A DNA stretch of 64,000 nt, taken from Neoceratodus forsteri (lineage: Eukaryota > Chordata > Ceratodontiformes > Ceratodontidae). The position numbers were made by a program, and so were the translations under genes. Below, piece after piece: positions 31,066 through 42,546 of this stretch; position 1 is the stretch's first letter; every line of letters starts with the position of its first letter. The DNA lies in assembly GCA_016271365.2 (NCBI GenBank), contig CM028132.1, positions 1,189,643,001 to 1,189,707,000 of the forward strand, in the 5' to 3' direction. A model generated the notes under the pieces. That model saw only the letters and a list, made by a program, of their open reading frames with translations. It made no database searches and had not been told where the DNA came from.

Positions 31066-32455
31066 CATAGAAACACAGGCTTTGACGGCAGATAAGGACC
31101 GCTTGGCCCACCCAGTCTGCCCATTTCCCTACCTACAGGATAAGCTGCAGATCCTAGTTAACCAACAGCCTATTTCTTCCTACCCCCCACAAGAATTGCC
31201 TTATGTCTGTCCCATGCATTCTTGAGTTCCCCACTGTTTTTGACCCCATGACCTCCTCAGGAAGGCCGTTCCATGCATCATCCACCACCCTCTACGTGAA
31301 AAAATACTTCCTCATGTTGCTCTTGAGCCATCCCCCCTTAACCTTAAAATTGTGCCCCCTTGTTCTTGCACATCTCTTTTTTTTAAAACATGCTACCCTC
31401 CTGCACTTTGTTGATTCCCTTAAGGTACTTGAAAGTTTCTATCATGTCCCCCCTCTCCCTCCTTTCCTCGAGGGTATACGTATTAAGCTCCTTTAGTCTC
31501 TCTTTGTATGGCCTCTGGTGCAGACCCTGCACCATTTTAGTTGCTCACCTCTGGACGGGCTCCATCCTATCTATGTCCTTGTGGAGATGGGGTCTCCAGA
31601 ACTTCATGCAGTACTGCAGATGGGGTCTCACCAACTGTCTGTACAGAGAGATAACAACTTCCTGTTTTCTACTGGTGATGGCTCTTCCTATACATCCCAG
31701 TGTCCTCCCAGCCCTCCTTACTGCCTTCTCACATTGCTTGCTTACCTTTAGGTCATTTGATATGACTACCTCCAGGTCCTTTCATTTTGTTGTTGTTAGT
31801 ACTCCCCCATTGTGTGCACTCTTTCCTTGGGTTTTGCTTCCAAGTGCATTACTTTGCACTTCTTTGCGATGAATCTAAGCTGTATGCTTTGACCATTCCT
31901 CTAACCTTGCCAAATCCTTCTCATCTTTCACCCCGTATAACACCTCTGTTGCAGATCTTTATGTCGTTTGTAAAGAGGCATACTTTTTCCTTCCCAGTCC
32001 CCACAATGTCACTTATAAAGACATTAAAAAGGACCGTACCCGGTACTGAACCCTGCGGTACTCCGCTAGTAACTCCTCTTTTTTCGGAGTGAACTCTGTT
32101 TACTATTACTTTTTGTGTCCTGATGTCCAGCCAATTTTTTACCCAGGCTACCATCTTGGGACCCACTCCCAGGCTGGCTAATTTGTTTATTAATCTTTTG
32201 AGTGGGACTATGTCAAATGCCTTGCTAAAATCTAGGTAGGCCATGTCCACAGCCCCTCCCTGGTCTACTACTTTGGTCACCCAGTTAAAGAAATCTGTTA
32301 GATTCATCTGACATGACCTTCCTGTTGTGAATCCATGCTGCCTTGGGTCCTGTGCCCCACTGGCCTCTAGGTACTCAACAGTTCTTTCTTTCAGAAGTGA
32401 TTCCATCATTTTTCCTACCACTGAGGTCAAACTAACAGGTCTGTAGTTTCCTGCA
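31066..32455 (-). mobile_element. CR1 LINE, copy D, 5'-truncated in RT
   Basis: Same subfamily as copy C, on the opposite strand. The 3' tail is at 31066-31130 (read as GGGCCAAGCGGTCCTTATCT and onward on the minus strand). Coding similarity stops sharply at about 32452 inside the first RT block (RPVSLTSVVGK), the 5' truncation point. Confidence 0.92.
31203..32452 (-). pseudogene. CR1 ORF2 pseudogene (RT and C-terminal domain)
   Basis: The minus-strand frame 32430-31921 (169 codons) reads MTSVVGKMMESLLKERT, QHGFTTGRSCQMNLTDFF, DMAYLDFSKAFDIV and SGVPQGSVPGTVLFNVFISD. The catalytic box is changed to LFTNDIK where F-A-D-D is expected, so the enzyme would be dead even without the frameshifts that follow. 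Downstream pieces (31900-31203, other frames) encode the C-terminal domain and the final segment of ORF2. Blocks match copy C almost residue for residue. Confidence 0.9.
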
Positions 32456-33002
32456 TATTACGCTGGGTGATAAAACAGACTTCCTGCCTGTCCATATTTA
32501 CAGTTATATTAAAAATGTAAACAGCATTGCTTATGTTTCATTTAAAAACACATCCGACAATATTCAGGGGCTGAAATAAAAAGATGGTATCCTTGGCAGT
32601 TAGCATTCCACCATGAGGTCTGGTATTCTGCTCAGTTCTTCTGCATTGCAAGTGCTCCTGTCAGGTCACCAGCAGTGCCAGTTTGGTATTCTGCTTAAAA
32701 AAATGCAATTACAGTACGTGCTTTGGTGTATAGTCATATCTCTCAGTTGTTTCATATTTTGAGGTATATCCCTTATCTTACCCCTGGGAATTGCCTTGTC
32801 CCACACTGAAAAGAAATTTAGAGTGGGGGAGGAGTGTAACATCCCAGTAGTACAGTAGGTCAGTGGGGTGGGATAATGTAACAAGGGCAGACCCGATGGA
32901 CCTTCAGTTTCCTGCTGTCAGATTCTGTGTTTCTATGAAAAAGTGCAGCCTTCACAAAGAAGGTGCAGTAAATTCAGACTTCAGAGCAGAAATTCATAAC
33001 AC
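32456..33002 (+). mobile_element. Unassigned, with a CR1 3' end relic at 32840-32937
   Basis: 32456-32840 shows nothing recognisable. 32840-32937 reads GGGATAATGTAACAAGGGCAG, then GACCTTCAGTTTCCTGCTGTC and TTCTGTGTTTCTATG, the standard 3' end of CR1 copies here (compare about 50820-50875). It is a very short 5'-truncated plus-strand CR1 or a CR1-tailed short element. Confidence 0.5.
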
Positions 33003-35105
33003 TATATTATATTATTTATTTATTTATTGAAATAGTTTCACCGGGAAAGTTGCACTGAGCAACAAGATGCTCATCTCCCAGTGTGACCTGGGGGGAAGGG
33101 GTACAGTGGGGTTGGATAACACGCAGGTTATCAACTGAACAAATAAGAGGCAGGTAGCAGCATATGGATACAATTGCATTAAACGACAAGCAACAACACA
33201 TGGAGTACATTGGTTATTGTATGGAGCATATAACAATTGCTTGACATATAGCAGCAATACAAGGGAAAATTTAGTACACAATAATATGCAGGTACAAGCA
33301 ACAGGAGACATAGAACACATGATGGTGTAGGACAAAAAGGTACAGGACAAAAGTGCATAGGTTGGAGCTATATGTCAGCATTTATAGCAAAGCTAAGGCT
33401 GCTGGTTGGGCAGTGTGGAGGGGAGCAATTGGCGCATGGCCGAGTCAGGTACAAGAGCAATTAGTGATGAGGAAGGTAGCTAGGTGGTAGAAAGAGAGTG
33501 GGCAAAGGAGGAATGCCGAATTTGAGGTGGTAGATCATTCCATAGCTTGGGTAACCGGTGTGAGAGGGCGGCTTGCCCGGCAGTAGTCTTCCGCCTAGGG
33601 ATTGATAGTTGGCGGTATTCGCAGGATCTAAGATAATGGGCGGGGGAAGGGCCAGCTGAGAGCATGGAGGAGAGGTAGGAAGGGATGGTGCCAAGCCATA
33701 GATTAGATACTTATTTAGCACAGTGTGAAATGAGGTGGTTTCCAAGGGACGGTAGTGCCATTGAACGGTAAAGGTCGCAATGGTGGGTAAGGGGTGAAGC
33801 ATCGAGAGCAAAGCGGCAGAAGGCATTAAAAAGTGTGTCCAGCTTAGATAGGATGGACTTAGGGGCTGTACCGTAAACAATGTCACAGTAATCAAAGGAA
33901 GGAAGTATCATCTTCTGGACCAGTTCACGTCGGACGGGGAGAGGCTACTGTGGTTCCTATAAAGTGCACCAAGCATGGGGCGTAGTTTTTTTTCAAATAG
34001 CATCAATGTGGTCTGAGAAGGAAAGATGGCAGTCGAGCCATACCCCCAAGTAGCGGAATGAGGAGACATCTTCAAGTTTTTGACCATCCAGGGTGTAGAA
34101 ATAGGGAAGGGATGGGAGTCTGGACAGGCGTTGTCGTGTGCCAAAAGTCATCATGACAGTTTTTTTTTTACATTTAGGGAGAGCTGGTGAGAGCTGAACC
34201 ATTGCTGTACTTTGTTGACGTCAGCTTGGAGGTTAGTTTGTACCACTTCAGGGTCGGAGCCTGAGGAGAAGAGTACAGTGTCATCTGCATACATGTGGAT
34301 TGAGGTAGTAGAGCAGATGAGCGTAAGTCATTTAAGAATATAGAGAACAGTATGGGTCCCAGAACTAACCCCTGGGGGACACCGGTAGTTAAGGGAAGGG
34401 GGGAAGAGTTAGCATTTGCGATTCTAACGGACTGGGTTCTGCCAGAGAGGTAAGATCTGAACCAGTTGGTGGCAGCAACAGAGAGGCCTGATTCAGCGAG
34501 ACAAGAGAGCAGTATGGGGTGAGCGGCATTGTCGAAGGCTTTCGCAAGGTCGACGAAGACGGCTGAGGTGATCAGCCCACTATCCATACCAGTCAGGATG
34601 GAGTCGGTAAGCCTTATCAGGGAGGATGCAGTGGAGTGTCCCTTTCTGAAAGCTGACTGGTAGGGTGTGAAGACATTAGAGTCGATGAGGAAGGAAATAA
34701 GTTGGGTGAGCACAAGGTGCTCTTGTAGTTTTGCTAGTACTGAGAGGAGGGAAATAGGGCAGTAGTTGGAGGGGGAGGTGGAGGTACCTCCTTTTGGGAG
34801 GGGGATGACAATGGCATGCTTCCATGCTTAGGGGATGGCAGCAGCGGCAAAGGATTGGTTTAAGAGTTTGGCAAGCAGAGTTGCTATGGCAGTGGCGGAG
34901 AGGTAGAGGAGTTCAGGGTCCAAGCCATCTGGGGATTTGCCTTTTGAAGGGTTGAGAGAAAGTAGTGCATCTAGGGCATCCGCTGCAGAGATGTCATTGA
35001 AGGAAAAGGAGTGCGGCCTAGTCAGGTTTGTTACGTCTGTAGAGGGTGCAATAGGTGCAGGGTTTGGCAGGGCATAATGAATCTTGCACAAGTAAAGGCA
35101 CAAGT
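33003..35105 (-). mobile_element. L2-like LINE, 5'-truncated
   Basis: Minus strand, ending at 33003-33020 with an AATAAATAAATAA-type tail. It has the family's 3' block (CCAGGTCACACTGGGAGATG, then TTGCTCAGTGCAAC), an untranslated stretch, and ORF2 from about 33461 up to 35103. 5' truncation is near 35105. This is the longest copy of the L2-like family whose isolated 3' ends recur in the window. Confidence 0.85.
33461..35103 (-). pseudogene. L2-like LINE ORF2 pseudogene (RT and C-terminal domain)
   Basis: On the minus strand: LLSLNPSKGKSPDGLDPELL (about 35003; RT entry block), YQSAFRKGHSTASSLIRLTD (about 34655), SAVFVDLAKAFDNAAHPILL (about 34575; D-x-x-K-A-F-D block), TTGVPQGLVLGPILFSIFLN (about 34390), then a damaged catalytic box region reading STCMQMTLYSS, a frame-slipped Y-A-D-D-T. 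The C-terminal part has FRYLGVWLDCHLSFSDH (about 34070), ILPSFDYCDIVYGTAPKSIL (about 33907) and THHCDLYRSMALPSL. The layout fits the L2/Rex1/CR1 group of non-LTR elements. The endonuclease is absent through 5' truncation. Multiple frameshifts are present. Confidence 0.82.
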
Positions 35106-35159
35106 TTCCAGTGTACAGAGCTTGTATCTCTGCCTTTGATTATGTGTCTCACATTATGA

Positions 35160-35535
35160 GGGCCGGCGTCCCACATTTTGAGTGTCACTGTACCATATGT
35201 GCTTACTGTGTATGGTTATATCGTGTAACTAATTTAAATAGGTTTATATACATATGATACTTTTGACAAGTCTAGGCAAGTTGATCCCTGTATGTAATTT
35301 AGTCATAGTCATTCAACTAGAATCGTATGTATGTATGTATATACTGTATTTGGATATATTGTGTAACTAATTTATATATGTCTTTATTCGTATGATACTG
35401 TACCACTATGTCTTATACTGGATTGAACTTCTACCTCACACAATATATGTAACTAATTCCGGGTCGCCCCTGAAAAAGGGACATCTAGTCTCAGGGGGAT
35501 TACTCAGTCATCAGAATTCAAATAAAATAATATTT
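35160..35535 (+). mobile_element. L2-like LINE 3' region
   Basis: AT-rich untranslated sequence ends with CGGGTCGCCCCTGAAAAAGG, GTCTCAGGGGGATTACTCAG and a TTCAAATAAAATAAT tail. It is colinear with the ends at 39755-39825 (plus) and 38860-38940 (minus). No coding part remains. Confidence 0.6.
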
Positions 35536-35569
35536 CGGTGACAGTAGGTTGAGAGGTGTGTCATGCCCC

Positions 35570-36217
35570 TCCCTGCCCATCCAACCGATGGCCATTAAAT
35601 ATGAAAAACTATACCCTCCACCTATATGAGCCCCATCATCCTCCTACCCAGTCATAAGACACCCACTTTCACCTTCAAGTTAGTTATTTTACTAGTCCAG
35701 CGCATCACAAGACCTTCATCCTCCTTGTCTCACTGTCATACCTGAATGCTGTTCCTCTTGTTCTACTGTACAATGCACTACTGGGGCTGGATGCTGGCAT
35801 TTGGGAATGGCGATCGAGGGAGGATAAGGGTCTGGGTGCTTTGCTAGTCTGTTAAAATAACTAACTTTAACATGAAAGGATGTGTCTTAGAACTGGATGG
35901 GAGGGTGGTGAGGCTCAGATGGGGGTGGGATTTTCCTGTATTTAATGGCCATTGCTCATGGGAGGGCGAAAGAGTCTGATAATCATAGTAGGTCACTAGT
36001 AGGGCAGATCTGGTGTTCTGCTAAAAAATTGGTCACATACCGCTGGATGACAAACACCCCAGCACTTTGTGGCTCTCAGCTAATTCATCTGAGGGTGCAC
36101 TCTGGTTGAGAGCTGCTCTTTAAATATCCTCCAAATTTGAAAGTAGATTGTCTATAATAAGACACTGCTATATTTACAATGAATCTTTATTAGATAACCA
36201 GCAGCACATCCTTATAG
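35570..36217. other. No recognised feature
   Basis: Mixed sequence. The word GTTGAGAGGTGTG just upstream (35548-35560) is the exact reverse complement of 2226-2238 and resembles a hAT-type terminal repeat without a partner nearby. Confidence 0.4.
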
Positions 36218-36225
36218 GGTATAAT

Positions 36226-36584
36226 CAAGGCCCCCTGGAATTCTGCGATTCTGCGGTTGCGGAATTTTCCACAGAATTTGCATCATGTCGCAGAATTCAT
36301 GTAGTGCAGCAGAATTCATTGTTTTTGGTGAATTTTCATTCAAATATACAGTTTTTCCATAGTGCCAGGCTCCATACCCATCTTGTTTATCCTGAAGCCC
36401 CTCCTCTGTGCTTGGCAGGTGATATCATCTATGATATCACATCATATTTTAGCCAATGGTAGGACAGCATTATGCTACAGTAATGAATAAATCATGCCGC
36501 AGAAATCAGAAAATGCTGCCGAAGAAGCCTAGGAGCCCTGCCGCAGAAATCAGAAAATTCTGCCGCAGAACACTAGGGGCCCTG
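36226..36584. mobile_element. hAT-like MITE with subterminal repeats
   Basis: Left end CAAGGCCCCCTGGAATTCTG and right end, read inverted, CCAGGGCCCCTAGTGTTCTG form the terminal repeats. Flanks GGTATAAT (36218-36225) and GATATAAT (36585-36592) are an 8-bp duplication with one mismatch, as for hAT. Near the right end GCCGCAGAAATCAGAAAAT occurs twice, with shorter CTGCCG words between, typical of transposase-binding subterminal repeats. No open frame of note. Confidence 0.85.
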
Positions 36585-36621
36585 GATATAATGAGGGTTT
36601 GTTCTGCATGGATTTCCATGC

Positions 36622-36706
36622 CAGCTAAAACCTTGTTGTACCACAGTTCAAAGGTCATGAAGTGAAGTGAAGTTGTACCCTTCTGTGGTACAACGAGGTT
36701 CCAGCT
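36622..36706. repeat. Hairpin, about 24-bp arms
   Basis: CAGCTAAAACCTTGTTGTACCACAG-like left arm (36622-36646) pairs with the right arm 36683-36706 (CTGTGGTACAACGAGG and onward) with three or four mismatches around a 36-base loop. It lies 37 bp after the MITE, with no evident duplication of its own. Confidence 0.6.
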
Positions 36707-36799
36707 GATCAGAAATCCTCGAGGCAGCTGGTGTTTTTCACAGCACTGCCACACGCACAGCAGTCAGTTCAAGTTCTGAACTGACACTGCCTGTCTACC

Positions 36800-38445
36800 A
36801 TGGGAGCACTGTGAAAACATTTTTTTTGTTGCTTTAAATAAAAACTAAAAAAAAAACCCTATACACTATAAAAAAATACAGGTTGGGCAACCACATGCTC
36901 AACCAGCCTGAGCTGCCCCCTCAGGCTTCTGATTACATCGGACCTCTCAAGCTTCGCTTTCCAAGTCTGATATAATCAGAACCCCTCTGTGGCAGCACAG
37001 GCGTGGTTGCCCAATAGTATTCTCTATGTTGCCATGAACTAACACTTAATGCAACATGATCCTGTAAAAATCAGGGCAAAATAGCTACAGCAGGAGCACT
37101 GGTCAGGGCATCAGTGTAGATTTAATGATAAATATCTTTAAATGATTTGGACGGTTTTTATTTAGTTAAATAAATGGTGTCACCATGCCTCGCGCCTGGT
37201 ACTCCTGTGTGCTCTGCAGTTTGTTCTTTTTACGTATTTCACAGTCCCAACCTGTGTAGTAGCACCGACTCCAGCGTTTTTTGCATGTCTTTAATTTGTG
37301 ATTTCAAATGTGGTATTCAGCGCAAGACGATCTATTTATCCCCTGAACAACACCCACTATCAATATGCTGTCTGTCATTTTTTTCAGATCTAGTACAATC
37401 AATACATGCTATAAATATATCTGAGTAAAAAATTAACTTGCAAACCCCAAACAGCAAGGAAAATGCTGAGAACAGCAGCACACATTTGCACTATTTAGGC
37501 ATTCTGTTTTTAGGGTTTGGAAAATGTCACCTTCAATCCCTCTCAGTGCAGTTTTAAAATTTTGCAATTTATTTACTAGGATAGTCCAGCTGAAACACAA
37601 CATCTGAGATACAGTGGGGTCCAGCTTCTGCCTACGTTTTCAGTTTTCAACACAGTAAAGGCCCCCCCCCCCCATTTCATTTATCCTCCTACAGTACCCT
37701 CCTACTGGATTGCTGTAATTAAAGGCTGACATTTTGTTTATCGAGGCATGCACATGAAGCAAGTAAGACTGATAAACAGATGGGCACTGTTCTCTTGAAA
37801 TGAGATGGTGAAAAAGGGAATCCATTGTTCCTGGGACGAAAGCACTACATTTTTCACATTTTGAAAAATCTGTGTGTTAGATAAATTCAAACCACTGCTT
37901 AATGCTCAGTATATGTACTACAGCCACTTGAATACATATCGCAATCACAGCTGACGCGAACAGGAGACAGTCTAAGATAACTCCTGTCTTCCACTTACAT
38001 CTCAACCTTACCAGTGTGTTCTAATGTTTCAGAAATAAAAATGTACTGGAGGTGTGAAACCATCTGCTGCTAATCACTTCACACTGCTCAGTCAATGCAA
38101 TTACCCAGATTTGTTCAAAGTGGTGCTTGTATAGATACACATTATATACAGATATACATTTTTTAAATTGTATTCATTTTATTTTATATAGCAAATGTCA
38201 TATCACATTGTAGATATCAGGTATGCAGTCCTGCATATTAGAAGTACAGGAGAGAAACTACATATATCACCTAATTGAAGCACTAGCATCCATGCAATTA
38301 TATAAGAAAGTCAGAACATTTAATAACTCAAGATATAAATCCAGCAGGATAACAATGTATGAGGTGGCACTCTTGCCACAGTAATAGGCATCAAAGGACA
38401 TTTGCCATCATTCCACGCCCCTCGTAGGTTGGAAAAGTCTGTGTG
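36800..38445. other. No recognised feature
   Basis: AT-rich, with a run of C at about 37660-37673 and short chance frames. Nothing supports a gene or a named repeat. Confidence 0.4.
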
Positions 38446-38449
38446 GAGG

Positions 38450-39825
38450 GCTGAATGGTTTGGTGGGCAAGAATAGCCAACTTGGTCTATGCCGCCTTTG
38501 TAAAAAAAAAATTATACAGTTTGGCACCCCTGCCTACTTACAAAATCAACTCTCATTTACAGATCTCTCCACATCCCGATCTACCACAAATAACAACCTC
38601 AAAGTCCCTATGTTCCATACAAATATGGGACAATGTTCTTTTATTTACCAAGCAGCATCCCTCTGGAATTCCCTCCCTGAACCTATCAAGAAATCCCCCA
38701 CCACTCCTGCCTTCACACAACTCCTAGAAGCACACTACTCATCATCTCACTCATGTCGCTGCTTTCAGTAGCCTTCCCATCTCACCCCTCCACCCCCTTC
38801 ACCGCACACACACACACCTTCATCCTGACACCCTTTCTATGCCCGTACATTATTTATTTATTTATTTATTTGAATTTTGGTAACCCGGGTAGGCCCACTG
38901 AGACCATACAGTCCCTTTTTCAGTGACGACCTGGGAGGTAATTACAGAGCAATACAACAATACAGATACAATGAAATATTAGAGTGCGAAGAATCAACAG
39001 AGCATACGAGGGATATACAGAGACTTCAAAAATAGTTAGAAGGCAACAATACGATTTACATTGAGCAAAGTCAAAGATAGTAGTATAAATACAATATAAG
39101 ACATTGGTATGTACATATTTACAATATACAAGTTTATAATACACATTCACAACTGTTTCATCACCAGGAGAGATGCGAGCAAGCAGCAAATAGTAGTAGT
39201 GGAGGCAGACTAGCCGAAACAGATGCGGGGGGATGGATTTAAGGAGATACGAGATAAGCTCTTTTTTAAAAAGAGTTAGGGTAGAGCAGGAGAGCAGAGT
39301 ACCTTTCCTCCTTTAACCTACCCCCTCTCTCAGCGCACTTAGCCACTTAGAACCCCACCCCTGGAGAACTATGTACCCAACCCCTTTATCTCACACTCAT
39401 ATTCTATTACTCCAGCAACCTCCATCTCCCCCCAAAATCCCTTCAGGTATCCTTGCCCCTACACAGATTTTCTTGTACGTTGTCCATTACTTTCATGTCA
39501 TTAGACTTGTACCCTATACTAGAATATGTATTCCCCAACGTTCTGCTTTTCTACTCATCTACCTGTTATCCTGTCATTGTATTATACCACACCTTTTTCC
39601 TCACATTAACCATTATTGTATAGATTCTCTAGCCACTGGCATTGTGTCTTGTTGATATCTTGTATCTCTAACTTTTGTAAATTGTATGCTACTACTGTAT
39701 CCTTTTGTACCTCAAATATTGTACCATATCCTACCTATTGTATGTGCTATTGCACCCGGGTCATAACTGAAAAAGGCACCTCTGCCAGTACACTCACCTA
39801 GTCAACAAAGTTTTAATTAAATAAA
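38450..39825 (+). mobile_element. L2-like LINE 3' part, interrupted by a minus-strand copy
   Basis: Bases 38520-38765 encode the C-terminal end: GTPAYLQNQLSFTDLSTSRS, then FIYQAASLWNSLPEPIKKSP and FTQLLEAHY (the W-N-S-L-P block). The untranslated region starts at about 38770, is broken by a minus-strand fragment at about 38846-39300, and resumes to end at 39755-39825 with CCCGGGTCATAACTGAAAAAGG and a TTTAATTAAATAAAC tail. The outer and inner copies belong to the same broad family. Confidence 0.72.
38846..39300 (-). mobile_element. L2-like LINE 3' fragment nested in another copy
   Basis: The minus-strand tail is TTCAAATAAATAAATAAATAA (38848-38875 as T/A run), preceded by GGTTACC, GGTCTCAGTGGGCC and AGGTCGTCACTGAAAAAGG. 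The upstream part is untranslated sequence. GTAC occurs at both junctions (about 38844 and 39299) and could be a short duplication, but four bases is weak evidence. Confidence 0.6.
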
Positions 39826-39859
39826 CAGTGAGTTTTTAGATGTCATGGACTCAATTAAG

Positions 39860-40290
39860 TTGCTTTACTATATTTATATATCAGGAACTCTTCTTCCCAT
39901 CTTGCCTTCAGGCAACAACTTTGTCTACTACCATCCCCTTGCCGCTGCCATAACTAAACTACTCCTGCTCCCCTCTATTTGCTTTCCTGACTCCTGTCTC
40001 TTTAAGCACCTACCTGCAAGAGCCCGATGTTGCACACTTCACTTAGTAAATCTCTCTTGAAATGTATCATGTATCATATGTATGACTGGAATTGCAGCCT
40101 GTATCTTGCTATTTACAATTGTCCTATGAATTTGCACAACTATACCAATCTGCTGTTTATTTTTAATCATGTTGTAATGTGTCTTATTGTAACTTGGTTA
40201 TGCTGTACTCCTCTTCCCCCCCAGGTCGCACCTGGAAATGAGCCTTGTCTCTGTGTGCCTTTCCTGGTTACCAAATGTTTAAAATAAATA
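39860..40290 (+). mobile_element. L2-like LINE 3' region
   Basis: The end reads CCCCAGGTCGCACCTGGAAA, then GTGTGCCTTTCCTGGTTACC and a TTTAAAATAAATACAC tail. A CCAGGT-x-GCACCTGG hairpin is intact. This copy gives the closest match to the tail of the MIR-like SINE at 25.5 kb. Coding sequence is not traceable. Confidence 0.65.
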
Positions 40291-40293
40291 CAC

Positions 40294-40375
<82 letters not shown>

Positions 40376-40378
40376 GGA
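40283..40378. repeat. Compound microsatellite (TA)n(TG)n(TA)n(GA)n
   Basis: Uninterrupted runs of TA, TG, TA and GA dinucleotides directly after a LINE A/T tail, a common seed for microsatellite growth. Confidence 0.95.
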
Positions 40379-40849
40379 GGGAGTATGGATGGTACTTTTA
40401 CCACATAAAAGCATTTAGTAGTTATTTCCTTGTGCAGTATACCCTTTTCCTTTATGTGCACTACCAGAAACCATACAAACATATTGTATAAAATAAAAGA
40501 TGGGTAAGTCCACTATACTGGAAAATAAACCCATTGAGGGGGCGTACCAGATCATTAAACAATTCACCCTTTGGGCTAGTGGCTTTACAATCCAGTTAGC
40601 CCACTCAGTGGGTTATTTCCTTGTATAACACACTTATCCATCATTATATATAGATAACATATACCCATATACATACACAAAAATCAAATTTCAACTCCAG
40701 TCTATATCGATGCACAATATCAGAACCAAAGGGATTTTCCTTCCACCGTGAATGTTATTACCTGAAATCCTGGAAGTTATCATATTGGGATGTGTGCATG
40801 TAATGTTCAGGAATGCTGCAGTCATACTGCCTGCCTCACGTATACTTTA

Positions 40850-41335
40850 TAGAAAAGGCATGTGTCAACATATTCAACATAAAATTTGATATACACCTTA
40901 TATGTTGAACAAATTCAATTCAGCAACACCAGACACTTGTAACAGATGTGGGTCTGAAGTGGGTACCCTTTCTCATGTGGTCGGTAAGTGTAGCCTTCTA
41001 AAGCTCTCTTGGAATAGCATTTGTGTAACTGTCGGTGATTTGCTCAACACTGATGTGTCTCCTGAAATGGAACTGTGTCTGTTAGGAAGCTCAGAAACTC
41101 AAATTGTTCCAGAAGGACCAAAGAAATTTTTTTAGACATGGCACTGAACAGGGCTCGCAGGTGCATTGCGTAGTTGTGAAAGGCCACAGTCCCACCTACG
41201 TGGTGCTTATGGAAAAATTTAATGGTTCAGTGCATGACCTTAGAGGAAAAATTATTATTTTACAGTTAAACATTTAGAGAAATACTGGGAAATATGGTTC
41301 CCATTTCAAGAGACAGCCACACGGGGAAGGTTATG
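40850..41335 (+). mobile_element. L1-clade LINE ORF2 C-terminal fragment
   Basis: The frame at 40902-41135 reads LNKFNSATPDTCNRCGSEVG, then TLSHVVGKCSLLKLSWNSIC. This is the L1 C-terminal Cys/His segment (C-x2-C, then H and C) followed by the L-x-x-x-W/Y motif. Further on, in another frame, KYWEIWFPFQE (about 41285) fits the L1 ORF2 end. The preceding 40491-40850 has no recognised content. Decayed, no 3' tail seen. Confidence 0.65.
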
Positions 41336-41389
41336 TAATATTATTATAGAGAAATACCCTATATGCGTGAATTACAGTAGAAAAAGGCT

Positions 41390-42300
41390 GATATTATGGC
41401 ATCTGGGAATGATGAGCCCTTGTCTCAGAACATCCTCTCCAGCAGGCCTGCCAAGTGAGCAGGGCTTCACTTGCTCTGTAAAACCGGTGTATAAAAATAA
41501 CGTGTACTGACCTTCTGTGCAAACTCCTGCCATAAGAGGGAGTGGGTTGTTTTACAAGTCGATCTAAATATCCTGTCCCAATCCCCAATTGTTAGGTGGA
41601 CATCACCTTCCTGTTCCCACCTAAGTTTGATGGGAGTGATAACATTTTTATATATAGTTCTAAGGGCTTTACACAGGGCTGATATTTGTCCTTTTGTGAC
41701 AGTCTGATTCAGGATTGCTTTTATCGTCTTAGTCAGGGAAACAGATCAGGAGTAACCCCGCCCAGCCCCTAACTGGTTCATAATGTATGTTTGTAAATGG
41801 AGAAAGCGGAAGTGGCCTGAGTCTTTAACTGTATGAAAGTCTAAAACAGCCCCCTTAGTCATCAGCTGTTCTGAAAAATACAGACTCAGTCTCGACCACT
41901 TCCAAAAGGTATGATCAATCTTTGAAGGTAAAAATGAGTCACTCCAAGCAAACTGTTGTAGAGACCACAATGAAGTCTCCAGTCTGTATTTCTCCCAGGT
42001 TCTGTGGGCGGCTTGTATGGTGTTACGAACTGCCAGTAGAGAGATGTCCCCATTTCTAGTTTTAAACGTAGGGTACATGACTCTCGCCCCCAGTGGCGGG
42101 CCCCCTTCCTTCCTTAGCTCTATTAATTTCTAGTTAGCTTGGCAGTCTGGTGTAGACTATAAAAGGGCTACCCTCAGGTGTGCAGCCGGTAGATCCAAAG
42201 CTTGACGGGAACTGAATCCCACTGCATGCCTGAAATGATCATTACAGTCCTCCCCACCTTCCTGGATAGTAAAGGGTTTTGAGATAAATTTTATTTCATT
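41390..42300 (-). mobile_element. L1-clade LINE ORF2 C-terminal fragment, opposite strand
   Basis: On the minus strand 42078-41746 reads WEKYRLETSLWSLQQFAW, SKIDHTFWKWSRLSLYFSEQ and FRFLHLQTYIMNQLG, the stretch before the L1 C-terminal Cys/His block. The block itself appears degraded at about 41440-41395. The fragment meets the oppositely oriented L1 piece at about 41340, giving an inverted junction. Frames are broken; no ends are defined. Confidence 0.55.
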
Positions 42301-42309
42301 TTTGTTGAC

Positions 42310-42546
42310 CAAGACCAGCTCCGGGAGTGTAGGACGGTGGGGAGTTTTAAGCAGGCACTAAAGACCTTCTTATGGGAAAAGGCGTTTCCTTCTTTGTTCT
42401 GATTTTATACTGTTGTATTTGAATATATGTTTGTATTTGATTTTATACTGAATGTATTTGAATATGCTTTTATGTCTGTTCTTGCTGTGCAGCGCCTTGA
42501 AACTTTGAAAGGCACTCAACTAAATAAATTTTATTATTATTATTAA
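42310..42546 (+). mobile_element. L2-like LINE 3' end with (ATT)n tail
   Basis: Bases 42338-42397 encode GSFKQALKTFLWEKAFPSLF and a stop, the extreme C-terminus of an L2-type ORF2. The 3' UTR has GCAGCGCCTTGAAACTTTGA and AACTAAATAAATTTTATTATT, the well-known AGCGCTTTGA-like and ATT-repeat ending of vertebrate L2 elements. This ending differs from the other L2-like copies here, so a second subfamily is present. Confidence 0.75.

Noticed and set aside
32733..35560. A single large hAT element between CATATCTCTCAGTTG and GTTGAGAGGTGTG
   Set aside because: The flanking 8-mers differ and the interval is filled by an unrelated L2-like LINE.
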